Below, piece by piece: positions 35,460-45,394 of a stretch of DNA of 64,000 nt; within the stretch, counting starts at the first letter, position 1, and each line of letters starts with the position of its first letter. The DNA lies in assembly GCA_017792465.1 (NCBI GenBank), contig CP051234.1:374606-438605 (forward strand), in the 5' to 3' direction. The notes under the pieces were generated by a model. That model saw only the letters and a list, made by a program, of their open reading frames with translations. It had not been told where the DNA came from and made no database searches. The DNA comes from Filomicrobium sp. Lineage in GTDB: Bacteria > Pseudomonadota > Alphaproteobacteria > Rhizobiales > Hyphomicrobiaceae. The position numbers were made by a program, and so were the translations under genes.

Positions 35460-36836
35460 ATGAAGATTATCGTCTGTGGTGCCGGCCAGGTCGGTACGGG
35501 GATCGCCGAGAGGCTTTCTGCGGAAGGCAACGACGTCTCGATTATCGACGCCAGCGAAGCCCTCGTTGAGCGGGCCAATGAGGTCCTCGAAGTTCGCGCG
35601 ATCCACGGCAACGCTGCCCATCCCGACGTTCTTGAAATGGCGGGCGCGCCGGACGCGGACATGCTGGTTGCCGTCACGCTGCATGACGAAGTGAATATGG
35701 TCTCCTGCCAAGTCGCGCACACGCTGTTCAATGTGCCAACAAGGATTGCCCGAGTGCGGGCGCAGAGCTACCTCGACTCGAAATACGGCGAGTTGTTCTC
35801 GCGCGAAGCCCTCGCCATCGACCACATCATTTCTCCGGAAATCGAAGTCGGCACGACCGTTCTGCGGCGCCTGGAATTGCCAGGCGCGTTTGATACGGCG
35901 GGCTTTGTCGATCAAGAGGTGATGGCGATCGGCATTTTCTGCGGGCCGGACTGTCCTGTTCTGGCGACGCCGTTGCATCAGCTCTCGGAACTCTTCCCGG
36001 ATTTGCCGGCTGTTATCGTCGCGATTGTGCGTAACGGCATTATCAAAGTTCCCCATGGCGAAGACGTTCTGGAAGAAGGCGACGAAGCCTATCTCATCAT
36101 GCCGTCCTCGCAGGTTGGGCGGACGCTGCAGATCTTCGGTCATGAGGAAAAGCAGGCGCGCCGTATCGTCATTGTCGGTGGCGGGAACATCGGGCTTTAC
36201 CTGGCAAAGTCACTGGAGAAGTTGCAACCGAACGCACGCGTGAAGGTGATCGAGGGATCGCGTGCGCGCGCCGTGCAGATTGCCGAGCAGCTTGACAAGG
36301 TCATCGTCTTGCACGGGTCGGGCCTTAGCGAAGATATGCTGCGGGAAGCCGAGATTGCTTCGGCCGATGCGGTTGTGGCCGTCACCAACGATGAGCAGGT
36401 CAACCTGCTGACGTCGGCGCTTGCCAAACAGCTCGGGTGCCAATCGAGTTTGGCGCTGATCAATTCGGCGAACTACTCCGGCCTTATTCGCTCGCTGGGG
36501 ATCGATGCGCAGATCAACCCGCGCTCGGTGACGGTCAGCCGCGTACTGCAGCACGTCCGCCGCGGTCGTATCCAGCGGGTTCACTCGATCCACAACGGGG
36601 CGGGCGAGATTATCGAGGCGGAAGTCCTGGAGACAGCGCCCATTCTGGAAAAGCCGCTGCGTGACATCAAGCTTGCTGATGGGGTTCGCGTCGGCATCAT
36701 CGTCCGTGATGGGAAGCTTCTACAGCCGACGGGCGCAACCGAGCTTGAGGCAAAAGATCGGGTCGTGTTCTTTGCGCTTGCCGATTATATCCGTGAAGTC
36801 GAACAGATGCTGCGGGTCAGTCCGGACTACTTCTGA
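35460..36836 (+). CDS. trkA: Trk potassium uptake regulatory subunit TrkA
   Basis: A 458-residue peripheral membrane protein with the duplicated RCK plan: two NAD(H)-binding Rossmann halves beginning IIVCGAGQVGTGIAERL and IVIVGGGNIGLYLAKSL, each followed by a TrkA_C domain. It gates the TrkH channel, which is not in this window. The position directly after ntrX (130 bp gap) is a conserved alphaproteobacterial arrangement. Length and motifs are complete. Confidence 0.96.
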   Translation: MKIIVCGAGQVGTGIAERLSAEGNDVSIIDASEALVERANEVLEVRAIHGNAAHPDVLEMAGAPDADMLVAVTLHDEVNMVSCQVAHTLFNVPTRIARVRAQSYLDSKYGELFSREALAIDHIISPEIEVGTTVLRRLELPGAFDTAGFVDQEVMAIGIFCGPDCPVLATPLHQLSELFPDLPAVIVAIVRNGIIKVPHGEDVLEEGDEAYLIMPSSQVGRTLQIFGHEEKQARRIVIVGGGNIGLYLAKSLEKLQPNARVKVIEGSRARAVQIAEQLDKVIVLHGSGLSEDMLREAEIASADAVVAVTNDEQVNLLTSALAKQLGCQSSLALINSANYSGLIRSLGIDAQINPRSVTVSRVLQHVRRGRIQRVHSIHNGAGEIIEAEVLETAPILEKPLRDIKLADGVRVGIIVRDGKLLQPTGATELEAKDRVVFFALADYIREVEQMLRVSPDYF

Positions 36837-37001
36837 TCGCGAAGTAGTCTGGTGTTTCGGGTCAGGCCCTGAAATAGGTTGGCCAAGCCAATCGGCAGGG
36901 CTGGAACTTCTGATTGGCGAAGAGGCTTCGATTTTGCGATGACCAAGCCTCAAGCTGGTCTTTCTTGGCCGCACTTTCTTGAACGATGTCGCGAGGGATG
37001 A

Positions 37002-37889
37002 ATGGCCCGCTTCGTCTACGTGAATGGGCAGTACCGCCGCTATCATGAAGCCGGGGTTCACGTTGAGGACCGCGGGTTTCAGTTCGGCGATGCCGTCTAT
37101 GAGGTGATCGAGGTCGCCGGCGGTGGTCTTGTCGATGCCGAACGGCATCTGGCGCGGCTTGAACGTTCGTTGAATGAATTGCAGATCGAGGCGCCGATGT
37201 CGCGCCAGGCGCTGTTGCTGGTCATCGCGGAAACGGTGCGGCGCAACAGAGTGCGCGAAGGGCTGGTCTATATGCAGGTCTCGCGCGGGGCGGCCAAGCG
37301 CGATTTCCTGTTCAGTGGCAAGTCGCTGGAGCCGACGCTTGTGTGTCTTGCCCGCCCGCTGAGCCGGGCCTCCAGGGAGGCTTCTGCGGACAAGGGGATC
37401 AGTGTCATTTCGCTGCCCGATATCCGATGGGGGCGGTGCGATATCAAGACGGTGATGCTGTTGCCGGCGGCCCTTGCCAAGGAAGAAGCGCTGAAGGCCG
37501 GGGCCAGTGAAGCCTGGCTTGTCGACCGAGACGGATTTGTGACCGAAGGGGCTTCCAGCAACGCCTGGATCGTCAATGCGCAAGGCGAGTTGCAGACGAG
37601 ATCGTTGTCGAACGACTTGCTACCGGGCGTGACGCGGCGAACGCTGTTCGATGTTGCACAATCTTTAGGCTTTCAGGTCAAAGAGGCCGCGTTCACGATC
37701 GCGGACGCAAAAAATGCGCGTGAAGCCTTCAATACCTCGGCCAGTGGGACCGTGATGCCCGTCGTGAAAATTGACGGAAAAAATGTTTCAGATGGGCTTC
37801 CGGGAACTATTAGCCGCAAATTGCGAGAAGTTTTTCACGAACACGCAGCGCTATATCCTCTTGGATACGGCTTCCACCGACCTAAATGA
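37002..37889 (+). CDS. D-amino-acid transaminase (class IV aminotransferase)
   Basis: A 295-residue PLP fold type IV enzyme. The motif HVEDRGFQFGDAVYEVI, the PLP Lys in CDIKTVMLLPAALAK, and the phosphate-binding GFVTEGASSNAWIV and LPGVTRR are all present. The CDIK context favours D-alanine aminotransferase over branched-chain IlvE. It would make D-glutamate or D-alanine for peptidoglycan, or take part in salvage. GAGGGA precedes the ATG at 37002. It is located between trkA and hfq as in other Rhizobiales. Confidence 0.87.
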   Translation: MARFVYVNGQYRRYHEAGVHVEDRGFQFGDAVYEVIEVAGGGLVDAERHLARLERSLNELQIEAPMSRQALLLVIAETVRRNRVREGLVYMQVSRGAAKRDFLFSGKSLEPTLVCLARPLSRASREASADKGISVISLPDIRWGRCDIKTVMLLPAALAKEEALKAGASEAWLVDRDGFVTEGASSNAWIVNAQGELQTRSLSNDLLPGVTRRTLFDVAQSLGFQVKEAAFTIADAKNAREAFNTSASGTVMPVVKIDGKNVSDGLPGTISRKLREVFHEHAALYPLGYGFHRPK

Positions 37890-38056
37890 ACGTTCAAAGA
37901 CAGTCTTTAGGTCGCATTTCCATTGGTCCTTTGGTGAGTTCTGCGATGCGATGGTGGAATTTTGTAAAAGACTGAGTAGACTGCGTCTCGCATGAGCGAA
38001 ATTCGCTGCACTCAAACAAAATCGGCGATACAACAAAAAAGTACGGACGAGATCAG

Positions 38057-38311
38057 ATGCCGTCAGAGAAAACACCAAGTCTACAAGACACGTTTCTAAA
38101 TCATGTGCGCCGGCAAAAGACTCCACTGACGATTTTTCTAATCAATGGCGTCAAATTGCAGGGGATCGTGACCTGGTTTGACAATTTCTGCGTCTTGCTG
38201 CGCCGCGATGGTCATTCCCAACTCGTCTACAAGCACGCGATTTCGACCATTATGCCAGGGCAGCCCGTGAACCTCATGGATAGTGATGGCTCTGAAGAAG
38301 CAAGCGGATAG
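38057..38311 (+). CDS. hfq: RNA chaperone Hfq
   Basis: An 84-residue Sm-like protein forming a hexamer that pairs sRNAs with mRNAs. Canonical motifs: [28 protein letters not shown] (Sm1) and YKHAISTI (Sm2), with the proximal-face residues intact. The C-terminal tail is short, as usual in alphaproteobacteria. It is followed by hflX, whose frame is open right after the hfq stop; the two are probably co-transcribed. Confidence 0.97.
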   Translation: MPSEKTPSLQDTFLNHVRRQKTPLTIFLINGVKLQGIVTWFDNFCVLLRRDGHSQLVYKHAISTIMPGQPVNLMDSDGSEEASG

Positions 38312-38382
38312 GGTTCGCCATAGACAAGCGAACGACTGAGCAAGAGCAGTTAGAAGAGCGCGCCGGCGCGCTGGACATTTCC

Positions 38383-39741
38383 TTGGCAGACAAGCGCAAG
38401 GAAAGCCTGTCGCGTGCGCTCGTTTTCGTGCCAGTGCTCGCGCGCCATGCTTCGGCCTCTGACGATCATGGGCGTGCCGGCGGTCATCACTCTCCTGAAG
38501 AGCGCAAGGTGGAAGCGGCCGGCTTGGCGGAGGCGATCGAGCTCAACGTGCTCGAGGCGCGGATCGTTCAGGTCGCCAATCCGAAGCCTGCGACGCTGTT
38601 TGGTTCAGGCAAGGTCGAGGAATTGGCCGAGCTTGTCCGTCAGCAATCCGCCGAGCTGGTTGTCGTTGACCATTTTGTCAGCCCGGTTCAGCAGCGCAAT
38701 TTGGAGAAGGCCTGGAACTGTAAGGTGCTCGACCGTACAGGACTGATCCTCGAAATCTTCGGCAAACGGGCGCGCACCCGAGAAGGCCGGCTGCAGGTCG
38801 AGCTGGCGCATCTGTCTTATCAGAAAGGCCGGCTGGTGCGGGCCTGGACCCACCTCGAACGCCAGCGTGGCGGCGGCGGTGGTGGCGCGAGCTTTGTCGG
38901 CGGTCCGGGTGAAGCGCAGATCGAGCTTGACCGACGTATGATCCAGACTCGCATCGATGCGATCCGCAAAGAGCTGGCGCAGGTTGTCAAAACGCGCGAA
39001 TTGCACCGCGCTGGGCGCCGCAAGGTGCCTTATCCGGTGGTTGCCATCGTCGGCTACACGAACGCCGGTAAGTCGACGCTTTTCAATCGCATTACCGGGG
39101 CGGGCGTGTTGGCTCAGGATCAGGTGTTCGCGACGCTTGATCCGACGATGCGGGAAGTGAAGCTGCCGTCCGGACGCCGGATCATTTTGTCGGACACGGT
39201 CGGGTTCATTTCGGACCTGCCGACGATGCTGGTGGCGGCCTTCCGGGCGACGCTGGAAGAGGTCGTCGAAGCCGATCTTATTTTGCACGTGCGCGATATT
39301 TCGCACCCCGAGACCGAGGCCCAGCGCCTTGACGTTGAACAGGTCCTGTCGGGGCTCGATATCGATATGACGCCGGCTGAGCGCCATGTTCTGGAAGTCT
39401 GGAACAAGATCGACCTTCTGTCGCCCGTGACGCGGGAGGAAGCGCTCGCGGCCGTTCGCTTCAATGAGCAATCGCCGCGGTGTGTGTCGGCGATTACCGG
39501 CGAGGGCATTGATGAGCTGCTGTCCGCGATCGATGAGCGGCTGGGCGTTGACGACACTTATCTGACGCTGGTTCTTCCCGCGTACGAGGGACAGCTTCTT
39601 GCGTGGCTGCATGCCAATGCGGAAATTCTCGAACGCTCCGTTGATGACGACGGCGAGACGCGGGTCAACGTGCGGATCGCGGCGGAGAAGCGTGGACGGC
39701 TTCTGGCGCAGCTCCAGTCGCGTCGACTGCGGGTGGAGTGA
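38383..39741 (+). CDS. hflX: Ribosome-associated GTPase HflX
   Basis: A 452-residue GTPase acting on stalled or heat-damaged ribosomes. The N-terminal HflX domain (about 50-190) has FGSGKVEEL and a glycine run. The G domain has GYTNAGKST (G1), DTVGFI (G3) and NKID (G4), and a short C-terminal domain follows. The start is not clear: there is no ATG between the hfq stop and the conserved region, so I use the TTG at 38383. An upstream CTG (38371) is possible. Convergent with mazG. Confidence 0.95.
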   Translation: MADKRKESLSRALVFVPVLARHASASDDHGRAGGHHSPEERKVEAAGLAEAIELNVLEARIVQVANPKPATLFGSGKVEELAELVRQQSAELVVVDHFVSPVQQRNLEKAWNCKVLDRTGLILEIFGKRARTREGRLQVELAHLSYQKGRLVRAWTHLERQRGGGGGGASFVGGPGEAQIELDRRMIQTRIDAIRKELAQVVKTRELHRAGRRKVPYPVVAIVGYTNAGKSTLFNRITGAGVLAQDQVFATLDPTMREVKLPSGRRIILSDTVGFISDLPTMLVAAFRATLEEVVEADLILHVRDISHPETEAQRLDVEQVLSGLDIDMTPAERHVLEVWNKIDLLSPVTREEALAAVRFNEQSPRCVSAITGEGIDELLSAIDERLGVDDTYLTLVLPAYEGQLLAWLHANAEILERSVDDDGETRVNVRIAAEKRGRLLAQLQSRRLRVE

Positions 39742-39815
39742 GGCTGCCACACGATGATGGTGGCGAGGTTTTCTGGCGGGCTTCGACGAGGCCTAGCCTG
39801 CTGAGTGTCCTGACT

Positions 39816-40739
39816 TCAGCCCTTACCCTTAGCCCTTTTGTCACTGGCACGGGCTTCATCCCAGAGCGCATCCATTTCCTGCAGGTCGCTGTCAGACGGC
39901 GAGCGCCCACTCTCGGCAAGCCGAGCCTCGATATGGGCGAAGCGGCGGCGGAATTTCTCGTTGGCGCTGCGTAGCGCTGCTTCGGGATCGAGTTTGAGAT
40001 GACGGGCGACGTTCGCCATGACGAACAGGAGGTCGCCGAATTCCTCTTCGATGCGGTTTTTGTCGGCAGGATCTGCAGCGGCAGGTTGATCTTGTGGTTG
40101 CTCGGAATGATCCGTGGCGCGTGGGTCGGCACCCAGCGCGACCTCTTCGAATTCCCGCAGTTCCTCGCGCATTTTGTCGAAGACGGGAGCGAGAGACGGC
40201 CAGTCGAAACCGACTTTGGCGGCCTTGTCCTGCAACTTGACGGCGCGGATCAGGGCCGGCATGGCGGCGGGCACTCCGGCGAGGACCTCGGATTCATTTG
40301 GTGCTTCTTCAGGTAATCCGGCAGCCTTGCGCTCGGCAGCCTTTTCCTTTTTCTCTTCGGCCTTGATGCGATCCCAGGAGCCTTTTTGCGGACCTGCGGC
40401 GCGTTCTTCCGGCGTGCCGAAGACGTGCGGATGACGGCGCAACATTTTGCGTGTGATGGCGTCGGCGACGTCGTCGAAGTCAAAGGCGCCTTCTTCTTCG
40501 GCCATCCGTGCGTGATAGACGACCTGCAAAAGGAGATCGCCCAGTTCCTCCTTCAGGTCGATCATGTCGTTGCGATGGATCGCGTCGGCGACTTCGTAGG
40601 CTTCTTCGAGCGTGTAGGGCACAATCGTCGCGAACGTCTGCTCCAGATCCCAGGGGCAGCCGGTGACAGGTGTGCGCAGGGCCGCCATCACTTCGATCAG
40701 GTCGGCGATTGATTTTCTCGTCGGGCCGGTATTGGTCAC
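39816..40739 (-). CDS. mazG: Nucleoside triphosphate pyrophosphohydrolase MazG
   Basis: A 307-residue all-alpha NTP pyrophosphatase with two MazG domains. The first has CPWDLEQTF, the EExxE-type metal motif in LEEAYEVADAI and EELGDLLLQVVYHARM. The second has EEEFGDLLFVMANVARHLKLD. A linker insert rich in Lys/Glu and Pro (about 125-215) separates them and is longer than in E. coli MazG (263 residues). The start is a GTG at 40739. It removes aberrant dNTPs and may tune (p)ppGpp. It lies next to hflX in many alphaproteobacteria. Confidence 0.95.
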   Translation of the reverse strand: MTNTGPTRKSIADLIEVMAALRTPVTGCPWDLEQTFATIVPYTLEEAYEVADAIHRNDMIDLKEELGDLLLQVVYHARMAEEEGAFDFDDVADAITRKMLRRHPHVFGTPEERAAGPQKGSWDRIKAEEKKEKAAERKAAGLPEEAPNESEVLAGVPAAMPALIRAVKLQDKAAKVGFDWPSLAPVFDKMREELREFEEVALGADPRATDHSEQPQDQPAAADPADKNRIEEEFGDLLFVMANVARHLKLDPEAALRSANEKFRRRFAHIEARLAESGRSPSDSDLQEMDALWDEARASDKRAKGKG

Positions 40740-40822
40740 TGGGCAGCTATTCCGTTAAGGTCGGCGGAGTGAAAAGCGCAAGTTCGCTGTCGCCTCGGGG
40801 GGCGCATCTATTGGGGGCCGGT

Positions 40823-41581
40823 ATGATCGTCCTGCGCGTTGCCGTCAATGCTCTCATCATGGCTGTCGAATTGGCAGCTGTGGCGGGTGTGGCGTGGCTG
40901 GGTTGGCAGCATCCTTATTGGTTTGCGGGTTTGACCGCGGCCGTTGCGTTTCTACTTGGCGCGCATCTTCACTACGAGCACCTGAAGTTCGAGTACCCCT
41001 TCTATTTCGAAGGGCGGCGCACGCCTTATCTGATCGTGCTGCGGCTCATCGCGTTGGCCGATGCCATCCTGGGCGGGGTGATGGTCGGACTCGTTGCCTT
41101 GCTGACGTTCTCCGGAGTGGATGACGAGCGGCGGCTGACGGTGGCGATATGTTTTGGCGTTGCGGTCTTTGCAGGTTCCAGTCTTCTGAGGCGTCTTTCG
41201 ATCTCGTTTGGGGCAATTCCGGCGCGCTGGGGCTTTTTCCGCTTGGCGGTCCCGCTTGGGTTCGTCTTCTCATGCGGGATCGCTCTTGCCGCGTCGCTTG
41301 GATATCTGAAAAGCGTCACCCTAAGCGACATCGGCCGCCAGCTCGTTTTCGAGATCCCGTCGAAGCCGAGCATCGATCAGCTGAGCGATCTGTTGTTCAA
41401 CCTGAAGCTTTATATCGACGGAGTTGTTTCGTCGCTGCTGAGCAATCTCATGTCGTTGGAGTGGGCTCAGATCGTCGGGTTGATTATCTCGGTCAACGTG
41501 CTGGCCGGCTTCATCGTGGCGGTCTACGCGGTGGTGATTGCCGAGACCGTCCGTTGGCTAGAACGCCGCAGCAGCTTCTGA
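40823..41581 (+). CDS. Polytopic membrane protein, unknown
   Basis: A 252-residue protein starting at the ATG at 40823 (GGGGGCC upstream). It has about six hydrophobic helices: two N-terminal, two central around a short DDERR loop, one at about 145-165 and one near the C-terminus. An extracytoplasmic-looking stretch (about 170-215) lies before the last helix, and the C-terminus is basic (WLERRSSF). No domain family is recognised. It is divergent from mazG and followed by a 494-bp gap, so it is probably transcribed alone. Confidence 0.65.
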   Translation: MIVLRVAVNALIMAVELAAVAGVAWLGWQHPYWFAGLTAAVAFLLGAHLHYEHLKFEYPFYFEGRRTPYLIVLRLIALADAILGGVMVGLVALLTFSGVDDERRLTVAICFGVAVFAGSSLLRRLSISFGAIPARWGFFRLAVPLGFVFSCGIALAASLGYLKSVTLSDIGRQLVFEIPSKPSIDQLSDLLFNLKLYIDGVVSSLLSNLMSLEWAQIVGLIISVNVLAGFIVAVYAVVIAETVRWLERRSSF

Positions 41582-41816
41582 GGTCTTTTCCCGTTTCCGT
41601 GCTCACAGAGCCGTTGGTCGATATCCGGTTGCCGATCGTGGCAGTCGGTTGAGGTCGGGTCGAGGTCGCTTGAGTCTGTGCAGGTCGAGAGGGGTGTGGG
41701 GCACTCGTCGGCAGAGAGTGTTGGGATTGGCGGGAGCTTGGGGCGTCTTCTGGCGCTCGTCTGAAGCGCCCGATTTTCCTGGCCTAGCGCGTCTCAGTTA
41801 CGACCCAGGTTGTTCG

Positions 41817-41832
41817 CATAATACATATTATG
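41817..41832. promoter_or_regulatory. AT-rich palindrome CATAATA-CA-TATTATG
   Basis: A perfect 7-bp inverted repeat around two bases. It is operator- or promoter-like, but no gene start is near on either strand. Confidence 0.3.
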
Positions 41833-42025
41833 GAAAATGATGACTGTTTCAAAATGGCACAGAAGGGGTTGGGTAATCGACTTTCGAGGGGGCGGGCGGA
41901 AAGCTGAGGGGTGCGACGGGGCGTGCTTTGAAGGCTGAGCCGAGCGACCCGAGTAAAATATTAGCAGTCGGGTCATGCGTGCGGATTAGGTCAACGATGC
42001 AGTGTGTCCTGCGAGGGCAATTCGA

Positions 42026-42064
42026 CCCTCAGCGCCAGCCAAACAGTTGAGCTCGCGCTGAGGG
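42026..42064 (-). terminator. Long hairpin downstream of pepA
   Basis: CCCTCAGCGC (42026-42035) and GCGCTGAGGG (42055-42064) form a perfect 10-bp stem with a 19-nt loop, 12 bp past the pepA stop. No T-run follows on the minus strand, so it may be a 3' stabilising hairpin or Rho-assisted terminator. Confidence 0.5.
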
Positions 42065-42075
42065 GCTGTTGAGAC

Positions 42076-43614
42076 TTATTTCTCGTACCTGTCAGCGACT
42101 AGCCGGTCGAGGAGACGAACGCCCCAGCCCGATCCCCAGCTCGGGTTGATGTCGGAGCGTGGCGCATCCATCGCCGTACCGGCCAGATCGATGTGCGCCC
42201 AGGGGGTTTCCTTTTCCTTGACGAAGCGTTCCAGGAAGGCTGCAGCGGTACAGGCCCCGCCCCAGCGACCGCCGAGGTTTTTGACGTCGGCGTTCTTGGA
42301 GTCGATCATCTTCTGGTAGGACTTGTCGAGCGGCATGCGCCAGGTTTTCTCGCCTGTCGATTTGGAGGCGGCGAGGATGCCGTCGGCCAGGTCGTCGTTG
42401 TTGCAGAAGAGGCCGGCGAACGATTTGCCGAGCGCGACCATGATGGCGCCCGTCAGAGTCGCGAGGTCGACCATCATCTGAGGTTTGAAGCGATCCTGGA
42501 TGTACCACATGATGTCGGCCAGCACGAGGCGGCCTTCGGCATCGGTGTTGAGGACCTCAATCGTTTGGCCGGACATGGAGGCGACGATATCACCGGGGCG
42601 GGTCGCTTCGCCGGACGGCATGTTCTCGACGCAGCCGATGATGCCGACGGCGTTGACCTTGGCCTTGCGTGCGGCAAGCGCGTGCATGAGGCCGACGACG
42701 CAGGCTGCGCCGCCCATGTCGCCTTTCATGTCTTCCATGCCGGATGCAGGCTTCATGGAAATGCCGCCGGTATCGAAGACGACGCCTTTGCCGACGAACG
42801 CGATTGGCGCGTCGTTCTTCTTGCCGCCGTTCCACTGCATGACGACGACGCGCGCTGGGCGCACGCTGCCCTGGGCCACGCACATCAGGGCGCCCATCTT
42901 GAGCTTCTTGATGTCCTTGGGTTCGAGAACCTCGACTTCGACGCCGAGCTTGTCGAGAGCCTGGGCGCGCTCGGCGAATTCGATCGGGCCCAATTCGTTG
43001 GCCGGTTCGTTGACGAGATCGCGGGCGAGGAGAACGCCGTCGGCAACGCCGCTCTGACGGGCGAAGGCTTTCTCGGCTTTCTTGGGTTCGGCACAATGGA
43101 CGACGAGTTTCTTGAGGCCGTCGGATTCGGCTTCGCCGTTGTCTTTGTCCTTGTCCTTCTTGGTCTTGTACTTGTCGAACTTGTAGTTTCGGAGGTAGGC
43201 GCCCAGCGCTACAGCGACGGCGACCTCTGTCGCGTCGAATTCGCTCTCCTTGTCGGCTTCTACGACGAGGCTTGCGGACTTGCACTTGCGGGCGGTGATT
43301 TTTGCAAAGGTCGAGCCGCCGAGTTCCACCCAGTCGTTTTCTTCAGCTTCGGCAGGCTTGCCCATGCCGATGAGGACGATGCGCTTTTCCTTGAGACCTG
43401 CAGGGGCCAGGACTTCAATTGACGACTTCTTTTTGCCCTTGAAGCTCGCGGCCTCGACGGCGCGCGTCAAAGTCCCGTCGGAGGACTGGTCCAATTCGGC
43501 GATGAGCGGGGCGTAAGAGGGACCGTCGCCGACGAGTACAGCGAGGACATCCTCGCGTTTGTCTTTGAGGGAGGCGAATGTCACGTCCAAACGATCTGCC
43601 GGCGATGCTGGCAT
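42076..43614 (-). CDS. pepA: Leucyl aminopeptidase (M17)
   Basis: A 512-residue cytosolic di-metal aminopeptidase. The catalytic domain has [22 protein letters not shown], and the family signature [12 protein letters not shown] with metal-binding Asp and Glu. A later [18 protein letters not shown] is also typical. The N-terminal macro-like domain contains a Lys/Asp-rich insert ([17 protein letters not shown], about 152-168). The ATG at 43614 has AGGAG 7 nt upstream. In E. coli, PepA also binds DNA at carAB and cer; nothing here speaks to that. Divergent from lptF. Confidence 0.95.
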   Translation of the reverse strand: MPASPADRLDVTFASLKDKREDVLAVLVGDGPSYAPLIAELDQSSDGTLTRAVEAASFKGKKKSSIEVLAPAGLKEKRIVLIGMGKPAEAEENDWVELGGSTFAKITARKCKSASLVVEADKESEFDATEVAVAVALGAYLRNYKFDKYKTKKDKDKDNGEAESDGLKKLVVHCAEPKKAEKAFARQSGVADGVLLARDLVNEPANELGPIEFAERAQALDKLGVEVEVLEPKDIKKLKMGALMCVAQGSVRPARVVVMQWNGGKKNDAPIAFVGKGVVFDTGGISMKPASGMEDMKGDMGGAACVVGLMHALAARKAKVNAVGIIGCVENMPSGEATRPGDIVASMSGQTIEVLNTDAEGRLVLADIMWYIQDRFKPQMMVDLATLTGAIMVALGKSFAGLFCNNDDLADGILAASKSTGEKTWRMPLDKSYQKMIDSKNADVKNLGGRWGGACTAAAFLERFVKEKETPWAHIDLAGTAMDAPRSDINPSWGSGWGVRLLDRLVADRYEK

Positions 43615-44137
43615 CAAGTGTCTCCTGGGTATGGTTATGGTGGGTCCGGGCTTTCGCGTCGCTCGGCGTCGCTCATGTGGGCGAGCAAAGTCAAGTGAGC
43701 GCGGCGCTTTTCTTGTCCCGGATGGGCTAATTCGGAATGGGCCGCATGATGTGCTAGCGATGCTTCAAGATCAAGCGCCACCGCGATTTGACGTGGACGG
43801 ATCACGACCCAGAAGTGTTGATTGCAACGTGTCCGCCGCAATTATGGTGCACTGCGAGCGCAGCCGGGGTGCCGAATGAGTTCGGCTCGGGATAACGCCC
43901 GCGCCAGCCGAATTTCCGCCATTGTGCTGTGTGACTTGCCCTATACGGTTAAAAATCGGGAAAGTTTTACCCTTTGGGTAAGATCGCTCGATGCGCGTTC
44001 GCTTGCGCGTGGTCTTTTTAGGGGTGTGGGGCCTGGGGACTTTGGAGCTTTCGAACTTCGGCGGCGGTGTTGCTCAACGCTGACGCGGGCTGGAGGTTCT
44101 TCGCAAAGTGATCCAGTAGGGGAGCCATTCAAGGGCA
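43615..44137. other. Divergent region pepA / lptF
   Basis: 523 bp. The plus-strand half carries TTGCCCTATACGGTTAAAAA and the palindrome at 43967-43981 that may be part of the lptF promoter. No gene is seen; a long plus-strand frame here is an out-of-frame shadow entering lptF. Confidence 0.45.
43967..43981. promoter_or_regulatory. Palindrome TTACCC-TTT-GGGTAA upstream of lptF
   Basis: A perfect 6-bp inverted repeat with a 3-nt centre, 156 bp before lptF, just after an AT-rich promoter-like stretch. Possible repressor operator; regulator unknown. Confidence 0.4.
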
Positions 44138-45394
44138 ATGTCGATTTTCTTTCGATACGTGTTTCGTCAGGCAGCCGGTGCGCTGTTGCTGATTCTCGCG
44201 TCATTGGGGGGAATTGTCTGGATTGCGTTGGCTCTCAAGCAGCTCAATGTCGTGACCTCGCAGGGCCAGGACGCGTGGATGCTGATCAAGATGACGACGC
44301 TGGCGCTGCCGAACCTGCTGGCCATCATCGCGCCGTTCGCCCTGCTGATCTCCGCGTTGCATATCCTCAATCGTCTGAACGGCGACAGCGAGCTGATCGT
44401 TATGACGGCGGCGGGAGCGACCGTCTGGAACGTGGCTCGTCCGCTGTTACTGCTGGCCGTCTTGGTGATGATGGCGGTCAGCTTCGTCAATCACATCGGG
44501 ATGCCGTGGAGTTTGCGGCTGTTGCGCGAATATATTGTGCAGATGCGCACTGACCTCCTCACGCAGGTCATGCAGCCGGGCAAGTTTTCGACGCCTGAGA
44601 AGGGGCTGACGTTTCATATCCGGGAACGCGAATTCAACGGCGATCTTCTGGGGCTGGTCGTCAACGACACGCGTAACCCTAAGGATTTGCAGACATATCT
44701 CGCCGAACGCGGGACCATCGTGAAGCAGCCGCCGACGGCCTATCTGATCATGAAGAACGGCCATATTTTGCGCCGCGACAACTTCAAGAACCCCGCCGAT
44801 ATCATCGTTTTCGACCAGTACATCATCGATCTGGACAGGCTCGATCAATCGAAGGGCCAGGATTTCGATCTGAAGCCGCGCGAACGCTATTTCAGCGAAC
44901 TCACGCATCCTGCACCCGATGATCGGCTGTTTAAGGCCAAGCCCGGCATGTTCCGGGCCGAGTTGCATGAGCGCTTTTCAAATCCGCTTTATCCCATAGC
45001 TTTCATCTTGATCGCGCTGGCGGCAGCCGGTCAGGCGCAATCAACGCGTCAGGCCCGGACGGAACGAATGGTGATCGGGTTTGTTGCGGCGGTTGGCTGC
45101 CGCATGGCGGGACTGGCGGTCAATAACCTAGTCGTGACGTCGTCGGCGCTTGTCCCGCTGATGTATGTCATTCCGGTCGCGGCGAGCGGCGGGGCGCTGT
45201 TCTACATCGTTCATAACGCCAAACCGAGGCGCGGATTGCTGATTAGCGATCGTCTGTCGGATCTGTTCGGCCCGATTCTCGCGCGCTTGCCGTGGGTTGG
45301 CTCGAGCTCCGGTAGCCCGGCCCCGACGGCTCAGGCAGGTTCAGCGGCGCAGGCTCAGGTGAACGGTTATCATGGGGTGCGCCCCCTCACATGA
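44138..45394 (+). CDS. lptF: LPS export ABC transporter permease LptF
   Basis: A 418-residue inner-membrane permease of the LptB2FG transporter that extracts lipopolysaccharide. The N-terminal YVFRQAAGALLLIL is followed by three membrane helices, a periplasmic beta-jellyroll (about 135-280) and three C-terminal helices with FSNPLYPIAFILIALA. An Ala/Pro/Gln-rich tail of about 35 residues ends the protein. Its stop overlaps the lptG start (ATGA). The lptFG-lptD order is typical for alphaproteobacteria. AAGGGCA precedes the ATG. Confidence 0.95.
   Translation: MSIFFRYVFRQAAGALLLILASLGGIVWIALALKQLNVVTSQGQDAWMLIKMTTLALPNLLAIIAPFALLISALHILNRLNGDSELIVMTAAGATVWNVARPLLLLAVLVMMAVSFVNHIGMPWSLRLLREYIVQMRTDLLTQVMQPGKFSTPEKGLTFHIREREFNGDLLGLVVNDTRNPKDLQTYLAERGTIVKQPPTAYLIMKNGHILRRDNFKNPADIIVFDQYIIDLDRLDQSKGQDFDLKPRERYFSELTHPAPDDRLFKAKPGMFRAELHERFSNPLYPIAFILIALAAAGQAQSTRQARTERMVIGFVAAVGCRMAGLAVNNLVVTSSALVPLMYVIPVAASGGALFYIVHNAKPRRGLLISDRLSDLFGPILARLPWVGSSSGSPAPTAQAGSAAQAQVNGYHGVRPLT

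Larger units (their letters stand above)
41582..42075. other. Intergenic region with palindrome and pepA 3' hairpin
   Basis: 494 bp without a convincing gene. It includes CATAATA-CA-TATTATG (41817-41832), an AT-rich palindrome in an otherwise GC-rich stretch. It also has the long inverted repeat at 42026-42064 next to the pepA stop. Confidence 0.45.

Noticed and set aside
42193-43422. A 409-codon open frame antisense to pepA
   Set aside because: Shadow of pepA; repetitive Asp/Gly/Val-rich translation typical of the opposite strand of a GC-rich gene.
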